This document shows, in pieces, positions 44,101 through 53,282 of a stretch of 64,000 nucleotides of DNA. The position numbers and the translations under genes are program-made. Origin of the DNA: an uncultured Eubacterium sp. (lineage in GTDB: Bacteria; Bacillota; Clostridia; Lachnospirales; Lachnospiraceae); the NCBI GenBank assembly GCA_910577225.1, contig CAJTMV010000019.1:7368-71367 (forward strand). The letters are read 5' to 3'. The notes under the pieces are model-generated. The model did not search any database. It saw nothing but the letters and a program-made list of their open reading frames with translations, and had not been told where the DNA came from. The stretch's first letter is position 1, and every line of letters starts with the position of its first letter.

Positions 44101-45119
44101 TTCCCTGTTTCCTTTTCCGCCGTTTCCATGTCGCTTTTTACCATGCGCTCCACCAGGCTGTCAAACGAAATCTCTCTCTTCCATCCCAGCTGCGCTTCTG
44201 CCAGTGCCGGATTTCCCCAGAGCAGCTCCACCTCTGCCGGACGATAAAACCGTGGATGAACTTTTACAACAACGCGGCCGGTATTTTTATCCTTTCCCGT
44301 CTCCTGTACGCCTTCTCCTTCCCATTCGATCTGCATTCCTACATGACGAAAAGCCAGTTCGGCAAATTGCCTGACAGTCCTCGTTTCATTAGAAGCAATG
44401 ACGTAGTCCTTCGGCGTCTCACTCTGAAGCATCAGCCACATCGCGCGCACATAATCCTGTGCATGCCCCCAGTCCCGCTTCGCATCCAGATTTCCAAGCT
44501 CCACGCACTCCTGCAGACCCTGACAAATACGCGCGGCTGCATATGTAATCTTACGTGTCACAAACTCCCTGCCTCTGCGCTCGCTCTCATGGTTAAACAA
44601 AATCCCGCTGCACGCAAACATTCCGTAACTTTCCCGATAATTTTTGGTTATCCAGTAGCCATACAGTTTTGCCACTCCATACGGACTCCTTGGATAAAAC
44701 GGCGTCTGCTCCGTCTGCGGTACTTCCTGTACCTTTCCAAACATCTCCGAAGTCGATGCCTGATAAAAACGTGCCTCCGGCTTCACGAGACGAATAGCTT
44801 CCAGTATATTTGCAACGCCAAGCGCATCGATCTGCGCAGTTGCAAGCGGCTGCTCCCAGCTTGTCCCGACAAAAGACTGCGCAGCCAGATTATACACCTC
44901 GTCCGGCATCGACACTTTTACAGCATTCACCAGTGATACAAGATCTGTCATATCCGCATATATAAAATGAATATTCTGTCTGATATGATCCACATTTCCA
45001 TAATCCACAACGCTTTTTCTGCGCATGATACCATATACCTGATATCCTTTTTCCAGTAATAATTCCGCCAGATAGGAACCATCCTGCCCGGTAATCCCGG
45101 TAATAAGCGCTCTTTTCAT
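44097..45119 (-). CDS. gmd: GDP-mannose 4,6-dehydratase
   Basis: Makes GDP-4-keto-6-deoxymannose. 340 residues: NADP motif GITGQDGSYLAELLL (residues 8-22), active-site YGVAK (about residue 150) preceded by STSEMFG, and the family ARRNWGHAQDYVRAMW-like segment AKRDWGHAQDYVRAMW. Complete. Starts a two-gene unit with rmd. GDP-mannose must come from elsewhere since no manB/manC is in the window. Confidence 0.95.
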   Translation of the reverse strand: MKRALITGITGQDGSYLAELLLEKGYQVYGIMRRKSVVDYGNVDHIRQNIHFIYADMTDLVSLVNAVKVSMPDEVYNLAAQSFVGTSWEQPLATAQIDALGVANILEAIRLVKPEARFYQASTSEMFGKVQEVPQTEQTPFYPRSPYGVAKLYGYWITKNYRESYGMFACSGILFNHESERRGREFVTRKITYAAARICQGLQECVELGNLDAKRDWGHAQDYVRAMWLMLQSETPKDYVIASNETRTVRQFAELAFRHVGMQIEWEGEGVQETGKDKNTGRVVVKVHPRFYRPAEVELLWGNPALAEAQLGWKREISFDSLVERMVKSDMETAEKETGK

Positions 45120-45229
45120 CCTGATCTCCTCTCCATACTTATCCCTTACTGCAATAGGAAAGATAGCACAATCAGGTGTAAATGTATATTTACCATAAGA
45201 AGCAATTTGTGCGGACAGCGTCCGGATGG

Positions 45230-46216
45230 CTACCCTTTGGAATCCGTCTGGAAATTCCTGTAAATCTTTTTATAACAGGAAAGTACTTCTTTATCCAGTC
45301 TGCTCTTTATCTCTTGATTTGTTACATTAGTAAAAGTCTTATTCCAATTTCCATAATTCAGCTGATCGTCATACTCATCCAGCTGATCGGCCTTGAATTC
45401 CTGAAAATATAATTCCAGTGTTTCATAAGATTCGTTATCTTCTTTGTTATCCAGAGATTTACGCATTTGATAAATACTAAATAAATACTGCATATCCCAA
45501 AGCGCCAATCGGTATTCATCGATTTCAAATGCTTCACAGTCGATTCCAAAATCTTCAAACGCTTTGATAACATCGATATAGTAAAAAAGCTCGCTGCTCA
45601 GCCTCATTTTATACATCAGCTCGATCCTTTTTACATTCGTCTCCAAATCCGTCTCATTCTGTTCCTTTTTAAACTCTGCGATCTTTTCCAAAACCTGTTT
45701 GATTTCTTGCGGATCTTCCCTGCTTTCATACTGGCGATACAATTCTTTGTCGTGAACCAGACTATCTAACGGTACCTCCAGCCTGTGATCGAGCGAACGT
45801 TCCAGATACGTCTCCAGTTCCTTTAGATGATCCTTGTAATTCTCATTCAATTGTACCAACTGTGTTTCCAGTTCTTTCCGGTTTACTTTCATCCCATCTG
45901 TCTGCGCTTCATCACCGATGTTGAAGACGGCGGCAATCTGAGAAATACTGTCCTTTAGCGACATTTTATAATAAAGTCCCGATGCGGTTAAAATAACAGC
46001 TGCAGCAACCGCCAAAAACAGGCTGTACTTTTTTGCGTTATTTTTTTCTTTCCCTTTCAAAAAGAAGAAAACGCTTGCCGTATAGCATAAAATAAAAAAT
46101 ATTTGTAACCAGGCATTTGGAATCGCTCCTGAAATCACTGCGCTTACTAACAGAGTCAGATTTGATATCACTATGCTTTTATCAAAAGTACCGTTTTTCT
46201 CTTTTGTTGTGCTCAT
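45230..46216 (-). CDS. Uncharacterised membrane protein, paralogue 1
   Basis: 328 residues, function not recognised. Two membrane segments near the N-terminus (about residues 18-52 and 63-83), then a soluble helical region of about 230 residues, probably cytosolic. Conserved with paralogue 2: KAFEDFGIDC.A.EIDEYRL, LWDMQY, SIYQMR and FKADQLDEYDDQLNY. No known catalytic motif. GGAG precedes the ATG at 46216. It lies 35 bases after paralogue 2 and shares its direction. Set inside the polysaccharide locus, it could act in envelope assembly, but this is context only. Confidence 0.75.
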   Translation of the reverse strand: MSTTKEKNGTFDKSIVISNLTLLVSAVISGAIPNAWLQIFFILCYTASVFFFLKGKEKNNAKKYSLFLAVAAAVILTASGLYYKMSLKDSISQIAAVFNIGDEAQTDGMKVNRKELETQLVQLNENYKDHLKELETYLERSLDHRLEVPLDSLVHDKELYRQYESREDPQEIKQVLEKIAEFKKEQNETDLETNVKRIELMYKMRLSSELFYYIDVIKAFEDFGIDCEAFEIDEYRLALWDMQYLFSIYQMRKSLDNKEDNESYETLELYFQEFKADQLDEYDDQLNYGNWNKTFTNVTNQEIKSRLDKEVLSCYKKIYRNFQTDSKG

Positions 46217-46251
46217 ATTCGTTCTCCATGAATAAAATTTTAAACATCCGC

Positions 46252-47340
46252 CTATGACGTCGTATGAAAATTATAATAAAATTTTTTATAACAATCGACG
46301 ATTTCTACATCCAGTCTTTCCACAATCTGATTGGACGTCATTCTCGAAAACGGAAAATACCATTCCTGATAATTCAGCTGATCGTCGTATTCATCTAACT
46401 GATCTGCCTTGAAATCCTGAAAATTCAAATGCAGTTCTTCGAAATATTCGTTATTTTTCCCAACCATCGAATTTCGCATTTGATAGATGCTGATGACATA
46501 CTGTATATCCCAAAGCACTAATCGGTATTCGTCGATTTCTAACGCATCACAATCGATCCCGAAATCTTCAAACGCTTTTATAATATTATAATAACCGTAA
46601 AGATCACTACTCATCAGCATTTTATACATCAGTTCCAGCTGCTTTCCATTTGTTGTTAATTCAGGAAAATTTTTCTTACATTTTTCTGCCATTTCTTCCA
46701 GCGCTTCCTTTATTTTCTGAATTTCTTCTGCATCTTCCCTGTTTTTACACAGCCGGTGCAGTCCTTCTTCGTGAATCAGACCATCCAGCGGAACTTCTAA
46801 GTGCTCAGAAATCACACCGTTCAGCCGCTCTTCCAGTTCTGTTAGATTCTCCTTGTTTTCCATGGTCAGAGCACCCAGCTGCGCTTCGATCTCTTTCATA
46901 TTTGCCCGGATCCCCGCCTCTTCCTCATCTTCTTTCACATGAAAAAAGGAAGCAATCTGAGCAACATAATCCCCAAATGACATTTTATGATATATAGTAG
47001 AAGTGACCAAAATCAGTACCGCCGCGACTGTAAAAAAAATACTGAGGTTTTTCGATTTTTTCTGTGGATTCCCTTCTGTTGTTTTCATATAAAAAATGAT
47101 ACCTGACATATAGCAGCCGATAAAAACAAATTTCATCAAAGCATTTGGAATTAATCCGGACATTACCGTGCTTAGTAAAAGTGTTAAGTTCGATAAAAGA
47201 ATATTGATATCCGCCATATCATTTTTTTTATTCATATCTTCTATATTTTCTTTCTCTTTGGTATCTTCGATATTGCCTTTTTCTTTCGTATCTTTCATAT
47301 CGTCCTTCTTATTCGCCTCTTTCATATCGTCTTTCTCCAT
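46252..47340 (-). CDS. Uncharacterised membrane protein, paralogue 2
   Basis: 362 residues, function unknown. Same architecture as its neighbour: two membrane segments (about residues 45-75 and 95-112), coiled-coil stretch and the shared motif KAFEDFGIDC.A.EIDEYRL.LWD. It differs by an N-terminal charged repeat region of about 40 residues built from KDDMK, DTKEK and NIED units. ATG 47340 lacks a ribosome site; ATG 47325 follows GGAG within the first codons and may be the true start. Clear tandem gene duplication. Confidence 0.72.
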   Translation of the reverse strand: MEKDDMKEANKKDDMKDTKEKGNIEDTKEKENIEDMNKKNDMADINILLSNLTLLLSTVMSGLIPNALMKFVFIGCYMSGIIFYMKTTEGNPQKKSKNLSIFFTVAAVLILVTSTIYHKMSFGDYVAQIASFFHVKEDEEEAGIRANMKEIEAQLGALTMENKENLTELEERLNGVISEHLEVPLDGLIHEEGLHRLCKNREDAEEIQKIKEALEEMAEKCKKNFPELTTNGKQLELMYKMLMSSDLYGYYNIIKAFEDFGIDCDALEIDEYRLVLWDIQYVISIYQMRNSMVGKNNEYFEELHLNFQDFKADQLDEYDDQLNYQEWYFPFSRMTSNQIVERLDVEIVDCYKKFYYNFHTTS

Positions 47341-47844
47341 CCGGTTTCAAAAATTACTAATTCCATCTCATGAGTCTGTCTATACAGACACACGAAATCC
47401 TTTTCTTCGATAAATTCCCCCTCCCGGCTTATAGCCGCTTCATTACGATATTCGCCAAAACTCCCATACTTTTATAAATCTCATATGTATTATGCAAAAA
47501 ACCAGTGAAATACCAGCTGAACCTGCCATTGCATTCAGGTGCAGAGTTCTTTCCATAATTATGTAACGACATTTTTATGAAATTACAATTTCCAGTATAT
47601 CACATTGTATTTTTGATTACAATAGGCAGAGAATTTGCAACGATCCGGCATCACTGCTCGTATTGTAACCGTTCAGATAACCTATGGAACTATTACTGTC
47701 TGATTTCTTGCTGCGCAATTCAAAGAAAAAAGTTTTGACGTAGATATTTTCCCAGTGGTATGCTATAATAATATAAACAAAACTAATCGTACCATGGATA
47801 CCAGACAGCTCATATGCATATAGTCATAAAAAGGCGGCAGCGCC
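47341..47844. other. 504-bp intergenic stretch
   Basis: AT-rich; holds the divergent upstream regions of the membrane paralogues (minus) and of the Rpn remnant (plus). A TATAAT at about 47763 could serve the latter. I see no gene, RNA or long repeat. Confidence 0.5.
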
Positions 47845-48330
47845 ATGTCGACAGTCAACCGCAGACACAAGGACCGCCTGTTCGGTTTTCTCTTTGGAAA
47901 CGAAGCTCACAGGGACTGGACGCTCAGTCTGTACAACGCAGTCAGCGGCTCGTCCCATTCCAATCCCGACGACATCCTGATCACCACCATCAGCGACGTG
48001 ATCTATATGGGCATGAAGGCTCTGGAGGATATGCCGGATGATTTTCTTATCCGTTCATCCCTTCTGGCCAACAGGGCGGAGGTGAAAAATATGTGTATTA
48101 CCGAATATAACGAAACGGAAACCATGCTGATGTTTAAAGAGGAAGGCCGGGCAGAAGGTCACGCGCAGGGTCAGGCAGAAGGCCGGGCACAGGGCCGCAG
48201 GGAAGCAGAAGCACACTTTGGAAAACTGATGTCCTTTCTGCTCTCAAAAGGTCTTACAGAAGAAGCAAAGCTGGTTTCCGTTGATGAAAACATGAGAACT
48301 GAACTTTACAAAAAATATGGTATTGTCTGA
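47845..48330 (+). pseudogene. Rpn-family PD-(D/E)XK nuclease, internally deleted
   Basis: Rpn/transposase-like nucleases have an N-terminal MSTVNRRHKDRLFGFLFG segment, a catalytic PD-(D/E)XK core with an EHQS motif, and a C-terminal region with EYNETETM.LFKEEGR and Gly-Gln-Ala-Glu repeats. Here residues 1-60 (to DVIYMGMK) join directly to ALEDMPDDFL and the C-terminal block, in frame, so the middle with the catalytic core is gone. 161 residues versus about 300 expected. The repeat tail AEGHAQGQAEGRAQGRREAE is intact. Probably inactive. The ends of the deletion are not marked by a visible repeat. Confidence 0.78.
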
Positions 48331-48881
48331 CCTGTACCGTATTCTTTACTGTACTATGCAGACCGTACCGCTGATAACCACTCATATTAAAAAAATCGTA
48401 AAAATGAGGCCACATGACTTCTCATGCAACATCCATTACAAAATTTTCACAGCAACTATAAAAAACTATTTTAATCTCCGGAATCATCTCTGCCAAATCT
48501 GTCCATATATTTTAATAATAAATTTTGCATTCTTTTCAACACGTACAGTGACTACAGTCGAATTACCAGTCGCATAATCTTCTCCTTTTCTCTCAATCAC
48601 CTGCGTTCAGCATCATCTGCATCTTACACAATTCTTTTTTTTGAACTGTTGCAATTCTCTTAAATAAAATAATTTCATCTCCCTCCTCTCTGTCACTGTC
48701 CGATTAAGGAAACTGCTCCCGCTTTTTAATATCTAAAAATAAATCCAGAATACAGCAAAGCAAAAAATGCTTTTCATAGTCTGCACGCAAAAAGCATACT
48801 GCAGATTTCATGAAAAGCATCCAGCAAAAGGCATTGGCACACCTCAAAAGTAACAGCCGCCCAAATAACCAGCGGTTAAAA
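48331..48881. other. 551-bp intergenic stretch with operon terminator
   Basis: No gene is supported. A short minus-strand frame near 48490-48590 (TVVTVRVEKNAKFIIKIYGQ) may be a coding remnant. At 48767-48820 an ATGCTTTTCAT/ATGAAAAGCAT hairpin with inner TCTGCA/TGCAGA and a T run on the minus strand ends the large polysaccharide operon. Confidence 0.6.
48767..48820 (-). terminator. Terminator of the polysaccharide operon
   Basis: Perfect 11-bp arms with an inner 6-bp stem, followed by ATTTTTTGC in the minus direction; about 60 bases after the flippase stop. Confidence 0.8.
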
Positions 48882-50144
48882 TTATGACATCCCCTCCTTC
48901 AGTGATTTTTGATACATCAAAAAATAGCAGACTGCAAGCCCCGTCATCTGCATAAAATAAAACACACAGGCGCCCGTAACCGCATATCTTCTTACAACCA
49001 GATTCGAAAATCCGGCCGCTATCACGGCTACTGCAGCATATCCATACATGATCATCCGCTGCTTTCTCATAATTGTCAATACTACGCACAAATATCCTGC
49101 AAGCGCATAAATTCCTCCCCCAAACAGCAAAATCAGCATCTGTATCTTATAATCGCCAAGATCTGTACCATACAACAGGGAAAGTACCGGTACCCCGAAA
49201 AAAAAAGCTCCCGTCAGGCATATCAGCGTAAGCCCCGCCAGTATCAGACACTGTCTTTGCGTGCGTTTCCGAAAGCTGCCGCTTCTGCCTTCTTTCCATT
49301 CCAGGGCCAGCTGCACCAGCGTCGGCTGATAGATAAAGCTGTTTAACAGTCCGATGACAAATACCGGCATAGCAATAAATCCATAGCAGGCCTGCACTTC
49401 TTCTGATAAATATCGGTCAATTGCATATTTCGGAGCATTGATCACATAAAAGGATAAAAAAGAAACCGCAAATAACGGAAAACACTGTTTGAGCAGCTGA
49501 TACACGACCATCGGCTGCATCCGTCCCATTTTTTCCGAAAATCTGTGAAACACGCATACCTGACAGAATAAACATACGACAGCGCCTGTAATCGCCCCGC
49601 AAACAGACGCCAGACACAGATTCTGATTTTTCACCAGAACCAGGATAAAAACCGCCAGTATCGCTGCCCAACGGATAATAAATAATTTCGCTCCCGTGTC
49701 TAACGCCTGTTTTTGCTGATACAGTCCCCAAAAAACATCCTCTATAGATTCCGTCGCATAAATTAAACATATTGCTGAAATAACTGCCGTCTTTGAGACA
49801 TAGTATCCTTTTTCCTGTACACAGTACCAAAGATAAGCCATACTAAAAACTGCCATCAGTACGACCGTAGCGATTCTGGCATAAAAATAATCTGAAAAAG
49901 AAAATGTTCCTTTAAGATCCGTCACCTGATAGTTTCTGACCCCAAACTTCCCAACAGCCATCATCAGATTACCGACTGCAAATGCGATGGACAAAATACC
50001 TGCATCCGCAAGTCCGTTTGTGCGGGTAACGACCATGGATAAAATGACTGCTTCAGCTGCATTCATAACTCCTGCCATCGCATTCCAGATATAGCCGTTG
50101 CCGTTTTTTTTTGCTGGTCTGTTTTCGGTTTTCCCATGATTCAT
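48882..50144 (-). CDS. Wzx-like polysaccharide flippase
   Basis: Moves undecaprenyl-linked repeat units across the membrane. 420 residues with about 12 membrane segments, an N-terminal cytosolic tail of about 15 residues and the MOP-superfamily pattern MNAAEAVILSMVVTRTNGLADAG. No sequence motif gives substrate. It is the last gene of the operon and the only flippase visible. A Wzy-type polymerase is not seen in the window. AAGGGG precedes the ATG. Confidence 0.82.
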   Translation of the reverse strand: MNHGKTENRPAKKNGNGYIWNAMAGVMNAAEAVILSMVVTRTNGLADAGILSIAFAVGNLMMAVGKFGVRNYQVTDLKGTFSFSDYFYARIATVVLMAVFSMAYLWYCVQEKGYYVSKTAVISAICLIYATESIEDVFWGLYQQKQALDTGAKLFIIRWAAILAVFILVLVKNQNLCLASVCGAITGAVVCLFCQVCVFHRFSEKMGRMQPMVVYQLLKQCFPLFAVSFLSFYVINAPKYAIDRYLSEEVQACYGFIAMPVFVIGLLNSFIYQPTLVQLALEWKEGRSGSFRKRTQRQCLILAGLTLICLTGAFFFGVPVLSLLYGTDLGDYKIQMLILLFGGGIYALAGYLCVVLTIMRKQRMIMYGYAAVAVIAAGFSNLVVRRYAVTGACVFYFMQMTGLAVCYFLMYQKSLKEGMS

Positions 50145-50283
50145 TCTTACCAGCCCCTTCCGATCTGTCTATACGTCTCTTCTTACCGTTTGATCCATTC
50201 TTCTTTTCATGTCGCTATCGGTTTTTTATTCTGCGTATCAGGCATCCGTTTCCAATTAAAATTGCCTTATTTGCAAACACACT

Positions 50284-51624
50284 CTAAGCCAAAAGAACCG
50301 CATGCCGGATCGCATCTGCTGTTTCCCTAAGCATCTCATATGTCATACCTGGATATACGCCGACCCAAAACGTATCTCTCATGATCCTGTCCGTATTGTC
50401 AGACTGACCGACCACACGGTATCCATTTCCACCGGCACGCATTTCATCGAAACAGGGATGTCTGATCAGATTACCAGCAAACAGCATCCGCGTTTGAATC
50501 CCCAGACTTTCAACCTTTGACACCACCTGATTCCGATCGATACCTTCCAAACATGTGAGCGAAAACCCAAACCAGGACGGCCTTGAATGTTCGCATGCTT
50601 CCGGCAATAACAGCCTGTCTCCAAGATCAGAAAGCAACTCATAAAGTATTGAAAAGTTTTCTCTTCTACGCGCTGCAAATTCTGGCAGCTTTTCCAGCTG
50701 CGCACAGCCAATCGCTGCCTGCATATCCGTCGCTTTCAGGTTATACCCAAAATGAGAATAGACATATTTATGGTCATATCCTTTCGGCAATTCCCCGTAT
50801 TGGCCGTCAAAGCGATGTCCGCAATGATTGTCCTGTCCGGAAGGACAGACACAATCCCTGCCCCAGTCTCTCATAGAACGAATAATTTTATGTAACAGCG
50901 GATGCGACGTATAAACGGCGCCGCCCTCACCCATTGTCATATGATGCGGCGGATAAAAACTGGATGTCCCTATATCGCCAATCGTTCCTGTATAACGCCA
51001 TTGTCCATCTATCTCGTACATGGATCCCAGCGCGTCACAGTTATCTTCCACAAGCCAGAGCTGATGCCTGTTGCAAAACTCTTTGACATCCTTTAATGCA
51101 AAAGGATTTCCCAACGTATGTGCAAGCATGACAGCTTTTGTTTTTTCAGAAACCGCACCTTCCAGCATTTTAATATCAACATTATACTGTGGAATCGTCA
51201 CATCTACGAATACCGGTACTGCGCCATACTGAATCAAAGGCGCCACCGTTGTCGGAAATCCTGCCGCAACGGTAATTACCTCGTCACCCCGCCGGATTCT
51301 CCTGTCCCCCAGCAATGGAGATGTCAGAGCCATAAACGCCAGCAGATTTGCCGAAGACCCGGAATTAACCAGCGAACAGAACCGAACACCCAGATATTCT
51401 GCCAGCTTTGTTTCAAACTGCTGCGTATATCTTCCGCTGGTCAGCCAGAATTCCAAGGCGCTGTCTACAAGATTTACCATTTCCCTGCTGTCATAAACAC
51501 GGGCCGCATACGGAATCCGTTCTCCTTTCTGCCAGCTTTGTTTTTGATGATATTTTTCACAATAAGATGCTGCCTGCCGCAGGATGCTTTCCCTTGCTTC
51601 CTTTTCAGACATATTTTCAAACAT
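50284..51624 (-). CDS. rfbH: CDP-4-keto-6-deoxyglucose 3-dehydrase (E1, RfbH)
   Basis: PMP- and [2Fe-2S]-dependent enzyme that removes the C3 hydroxyl in CDP-3,6-dideoxyhexose synthesis. 446 residues of DegT-type fold. Diagnostic: the PLP lysine is replaced by His in FYPPHHMTMGEGG (about residue 236), and cysteines suited to the cluster are present, CVCPSGQDNHC (C-x-C-x7-C, about residues 267-277) plus an upstream Cys in EDNCDALGS. Known E1 enzymes have the same replacement. Electron-transfer partner RfbI is not in the window. GGAGG precedes ATG. Confidence 0.92.
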   Translation of the reverse strand: MFENMSEKEARESILRQAASYCEKYHQKQSWQKGERIPYAARVYDSREMVNLVDSALEFWLTSGRYTQQFETKLAEYLGVRFCSLVNSGSSANLLAFMALTSPLLGDRRIRRGDEVITVAAGFPTTVAPLIQYGAVPVFVDVTIPQYNVDIKMLEGAVSEKTKAVMLAHTLGNPFALKDVKEFCNRHQLWLVEDNCDALGSMYEIDGQWRYTGTIGDIGTSSFYPPHHMTMGEGGAVYTSHPLLHKIIRSMRDWGRDCVCPSGQDNHCGHRFDGQYGELPKGYDHKYVYSHFGYNLKATDMQAAIGCAQLEKLPEFAARRRENFSILYELLSDLGDRLLLPEACEHSRPSWFGFSLTCLEGIDRNQVVSKVESLGIQTRMLFAGNLIRHPCFDEMRAGGNGYRVVGQSDNTDRIMRDTFWVGVYPGMTYEMLRETADAIRHAVLLA

Positions 51625-51649
51625 TACCCTTCCTCCAATACCGATTCAT

Positions 51650-52441
51650 TCAGTCATAATTTTCGCCCCAGACTTTCCAGGGCGCCTTTTGTGATTCCCA
51701 CAGTTTCTCCAGATATTCCTTATCTTTTAGCGTGTCCATCGGCGACCAGAAGCCGTTATGCCTGTATGCCATCATACCTCCTGCAGATGCTACTGCCTCC
51801 ATCGGCCCTGCCTCCAGCATCTGACTTCCATCTCTCAGATATTCAAAAATTTTTCGATTTAACACCATAAATCCGGCATTTACCCACACCTGATCTGCTC
51901 TGGCTTTCTCTCTGAATCCGTTTACCTGATTTGTCTGCTCATCGATACGAAGCGTTCCAAATCTGCCTTCCGGCTGCGTCGCCGTAATCGTTGCAATCTT
52001 TCCGTATTCATGGTGACAATCAAGTAATTTTGCAATATTCACATCCGCCACTCCATCGCCATAAGTAAGAAAAAATTCTTCTTCATCATCGATATAATCA
52101 CGAATCTTTAGAATCCGCCCAGCCGTCATCGTATCCAGTCCTGTATTTACAAGTGTGACTTTCCATGGTTCTACACTGCTTTTATGTACCGATACCGTTC
52201 TGTCCGCCAGCGAAAACGTGCTGTCCGACTGATGCATATAATAATGGACAAAATACTCTTTAATCATCTGCCCTTTATAACCGCAGCAGATAATAAAATC
52301 ATGAAATCCATAATACGAGTAAATCTTCATAATATGCCACAAGATCGGTCTGCCGCCCACTTCCACCATAGGCTTTGGTTTCCACTGTGATTCCTCGCTA
52401 ATCCTCGTTCCTTTCCCTCCTGCCAGAATGACAACCTTCAT
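51650..52441 (-). CDS. rfbF: Glucose-1-phosphate cytidylyltransferase
   Basis: Makes CDP-glucose, first step of CDP-dideoxyhexose synthesis. ATG 52441 starts MKVVILAGGKGTRISE; 263 residues. The nucleotidyltransferase motif GGKGTRISEESQWKPKPM is complete, with LTYGDGVADVN (metal-binding Asp) and VWVNAGFMVL. Directly upstream of rfbH. The CDP-glucose 4,6-dehydratase gene (rfbG) normally expected between them is not present here. Confidence 0.93.
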   Translation of the reverse strand: MKVVILAGGKGTRISEESQWKPKPMVEVGGRPILWHIMKIYSYYGFHDFIICCGYKGQMIKEYFVHYYMHQSDSTFSLADRTVSVHKSSVEPWKVTLVNTGLDTMTAGRILKIRDYIDDEEEFFLTYGDGVADVNIAKLLDCHHEYGKIATITATQPEGRFGTLRIDEQTNQVNGFREKARADQVWVNAGFMVLNRKIFEYLRDGSQMLEAGPMEAVASAGGMMAYRHNGFWSPMDTLKDKEYLEKLWESQKAPWKVWGENYD

Positions 52442-52448
52442 CTTTCTT

Positions 52449-53231
52449 TCACCCGTTTTCCTGATATTGCCGGATCCACGGAGCAACATTTGCATTCCAC
52501 AAATTTTCAACCGCCACAAGATCTCTTTTTGTCTCTACCGCCGTCCAGAATCCATTGTGTTTATATGTCGCAAGCTGCTGCTTTTCGGCAAGTTTAACAA
52601 AAAGCTGCTTTTCCAAATCGTAATTCCCCTGCAAAAAAGCAAATACATCTCTGGTAAAAACCATACAGTCTGCATTTACCCAGGCTGGTCCGTCCATATC
52701 CTCTTTGCCATACTCATAGCAAAGATTCCCATCCTCATCCATTGGCAGCAGCCGGTTCCTGCCGGTTGGCTTCGTCACCGCCATAGTCGCAATCTTCCCG
52801 TTTTTCTTATGTTTGAAAAGCAGCGCCTGCGGGTCAATATCAGACAGACAGTCTCCATAAGTAACAATAAAATCGCCTTCCGTATAATTTTGAATTCTGC
52901 TGATCCTTTGTCCGGTAGATGCAAATACCCCCGTATCCACGACCGTCACGATCCAGTCCTCCGACTCTTCTTTTCGTATTTCTATCGTATTATCCTTGAG
53001 ATTAACGGTAATATCTGACTGGTAGATATAAAAATCCATAAAATATTCCTTAATCATATCTATTCGATATCCGCCACAAATAATAAACTCACGCAGACCA
53101 TACTCCGAAAAATGTTTCATAATATGCCACAACAACGGTTTGCCACCAATATCAATCATTGGTTTTGGAATACCTTCCCGACCGCTGTGAATGGAACTTT
53201 GCATACCTCCTGCCAGTATTACTACCTTCAT
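52449..53231 (-). CDS. Cytidylyltransferase paralogue with degenerate active site
   Basis: 260 residues from ATG 53231, which follows GGAG. Clear tandem paralogue of the next gene, rfbF: the fold, VNADCMVF, LAEKQQLATYKHNGFW and TVVDTG segments align. But the catalytic loop GGxGTR is replaced by GGMQSS, while IPKPMIDIGGKPLLWHIM remains. Loss of the GTR triad, which contacts the nucleotide phosphates, suggests it no longer transfers nucleotides as RfbF does, or uses a different substrate. Could be a regulatory partner of RfbF. Its stop is seven bases before the rfbF start. Confidence 0.85.
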   Translation of the reverse strand: MKVVILAGGMQSSIHSGREGIPKPMIDIGGKPLLWHIMKHFSEYGLREFIICGGYRIDMIKEYFMDFYIYQSDITVNLKDNTIEIRKEESEDWIVTVVDTGVFASTGQRISRIQNYTEGDFIVTYGDCLSDIDPQALLFKHKKNGKIATMAVTKPTGRNRLLPMDEDGNLCYEYGKEDMDGPAWVNADCMVFTRDVFAFLQGNYDLEKQLFVKLAEKQQLATYKHNGFWTAVETKRDLVAVENLWNANVAPWIRQYQENG

Positions 53232-53282
53232 CCGCTTCTCCTTTTTGTACACCGGTTATAACATTTTACTGTCACACCATTC

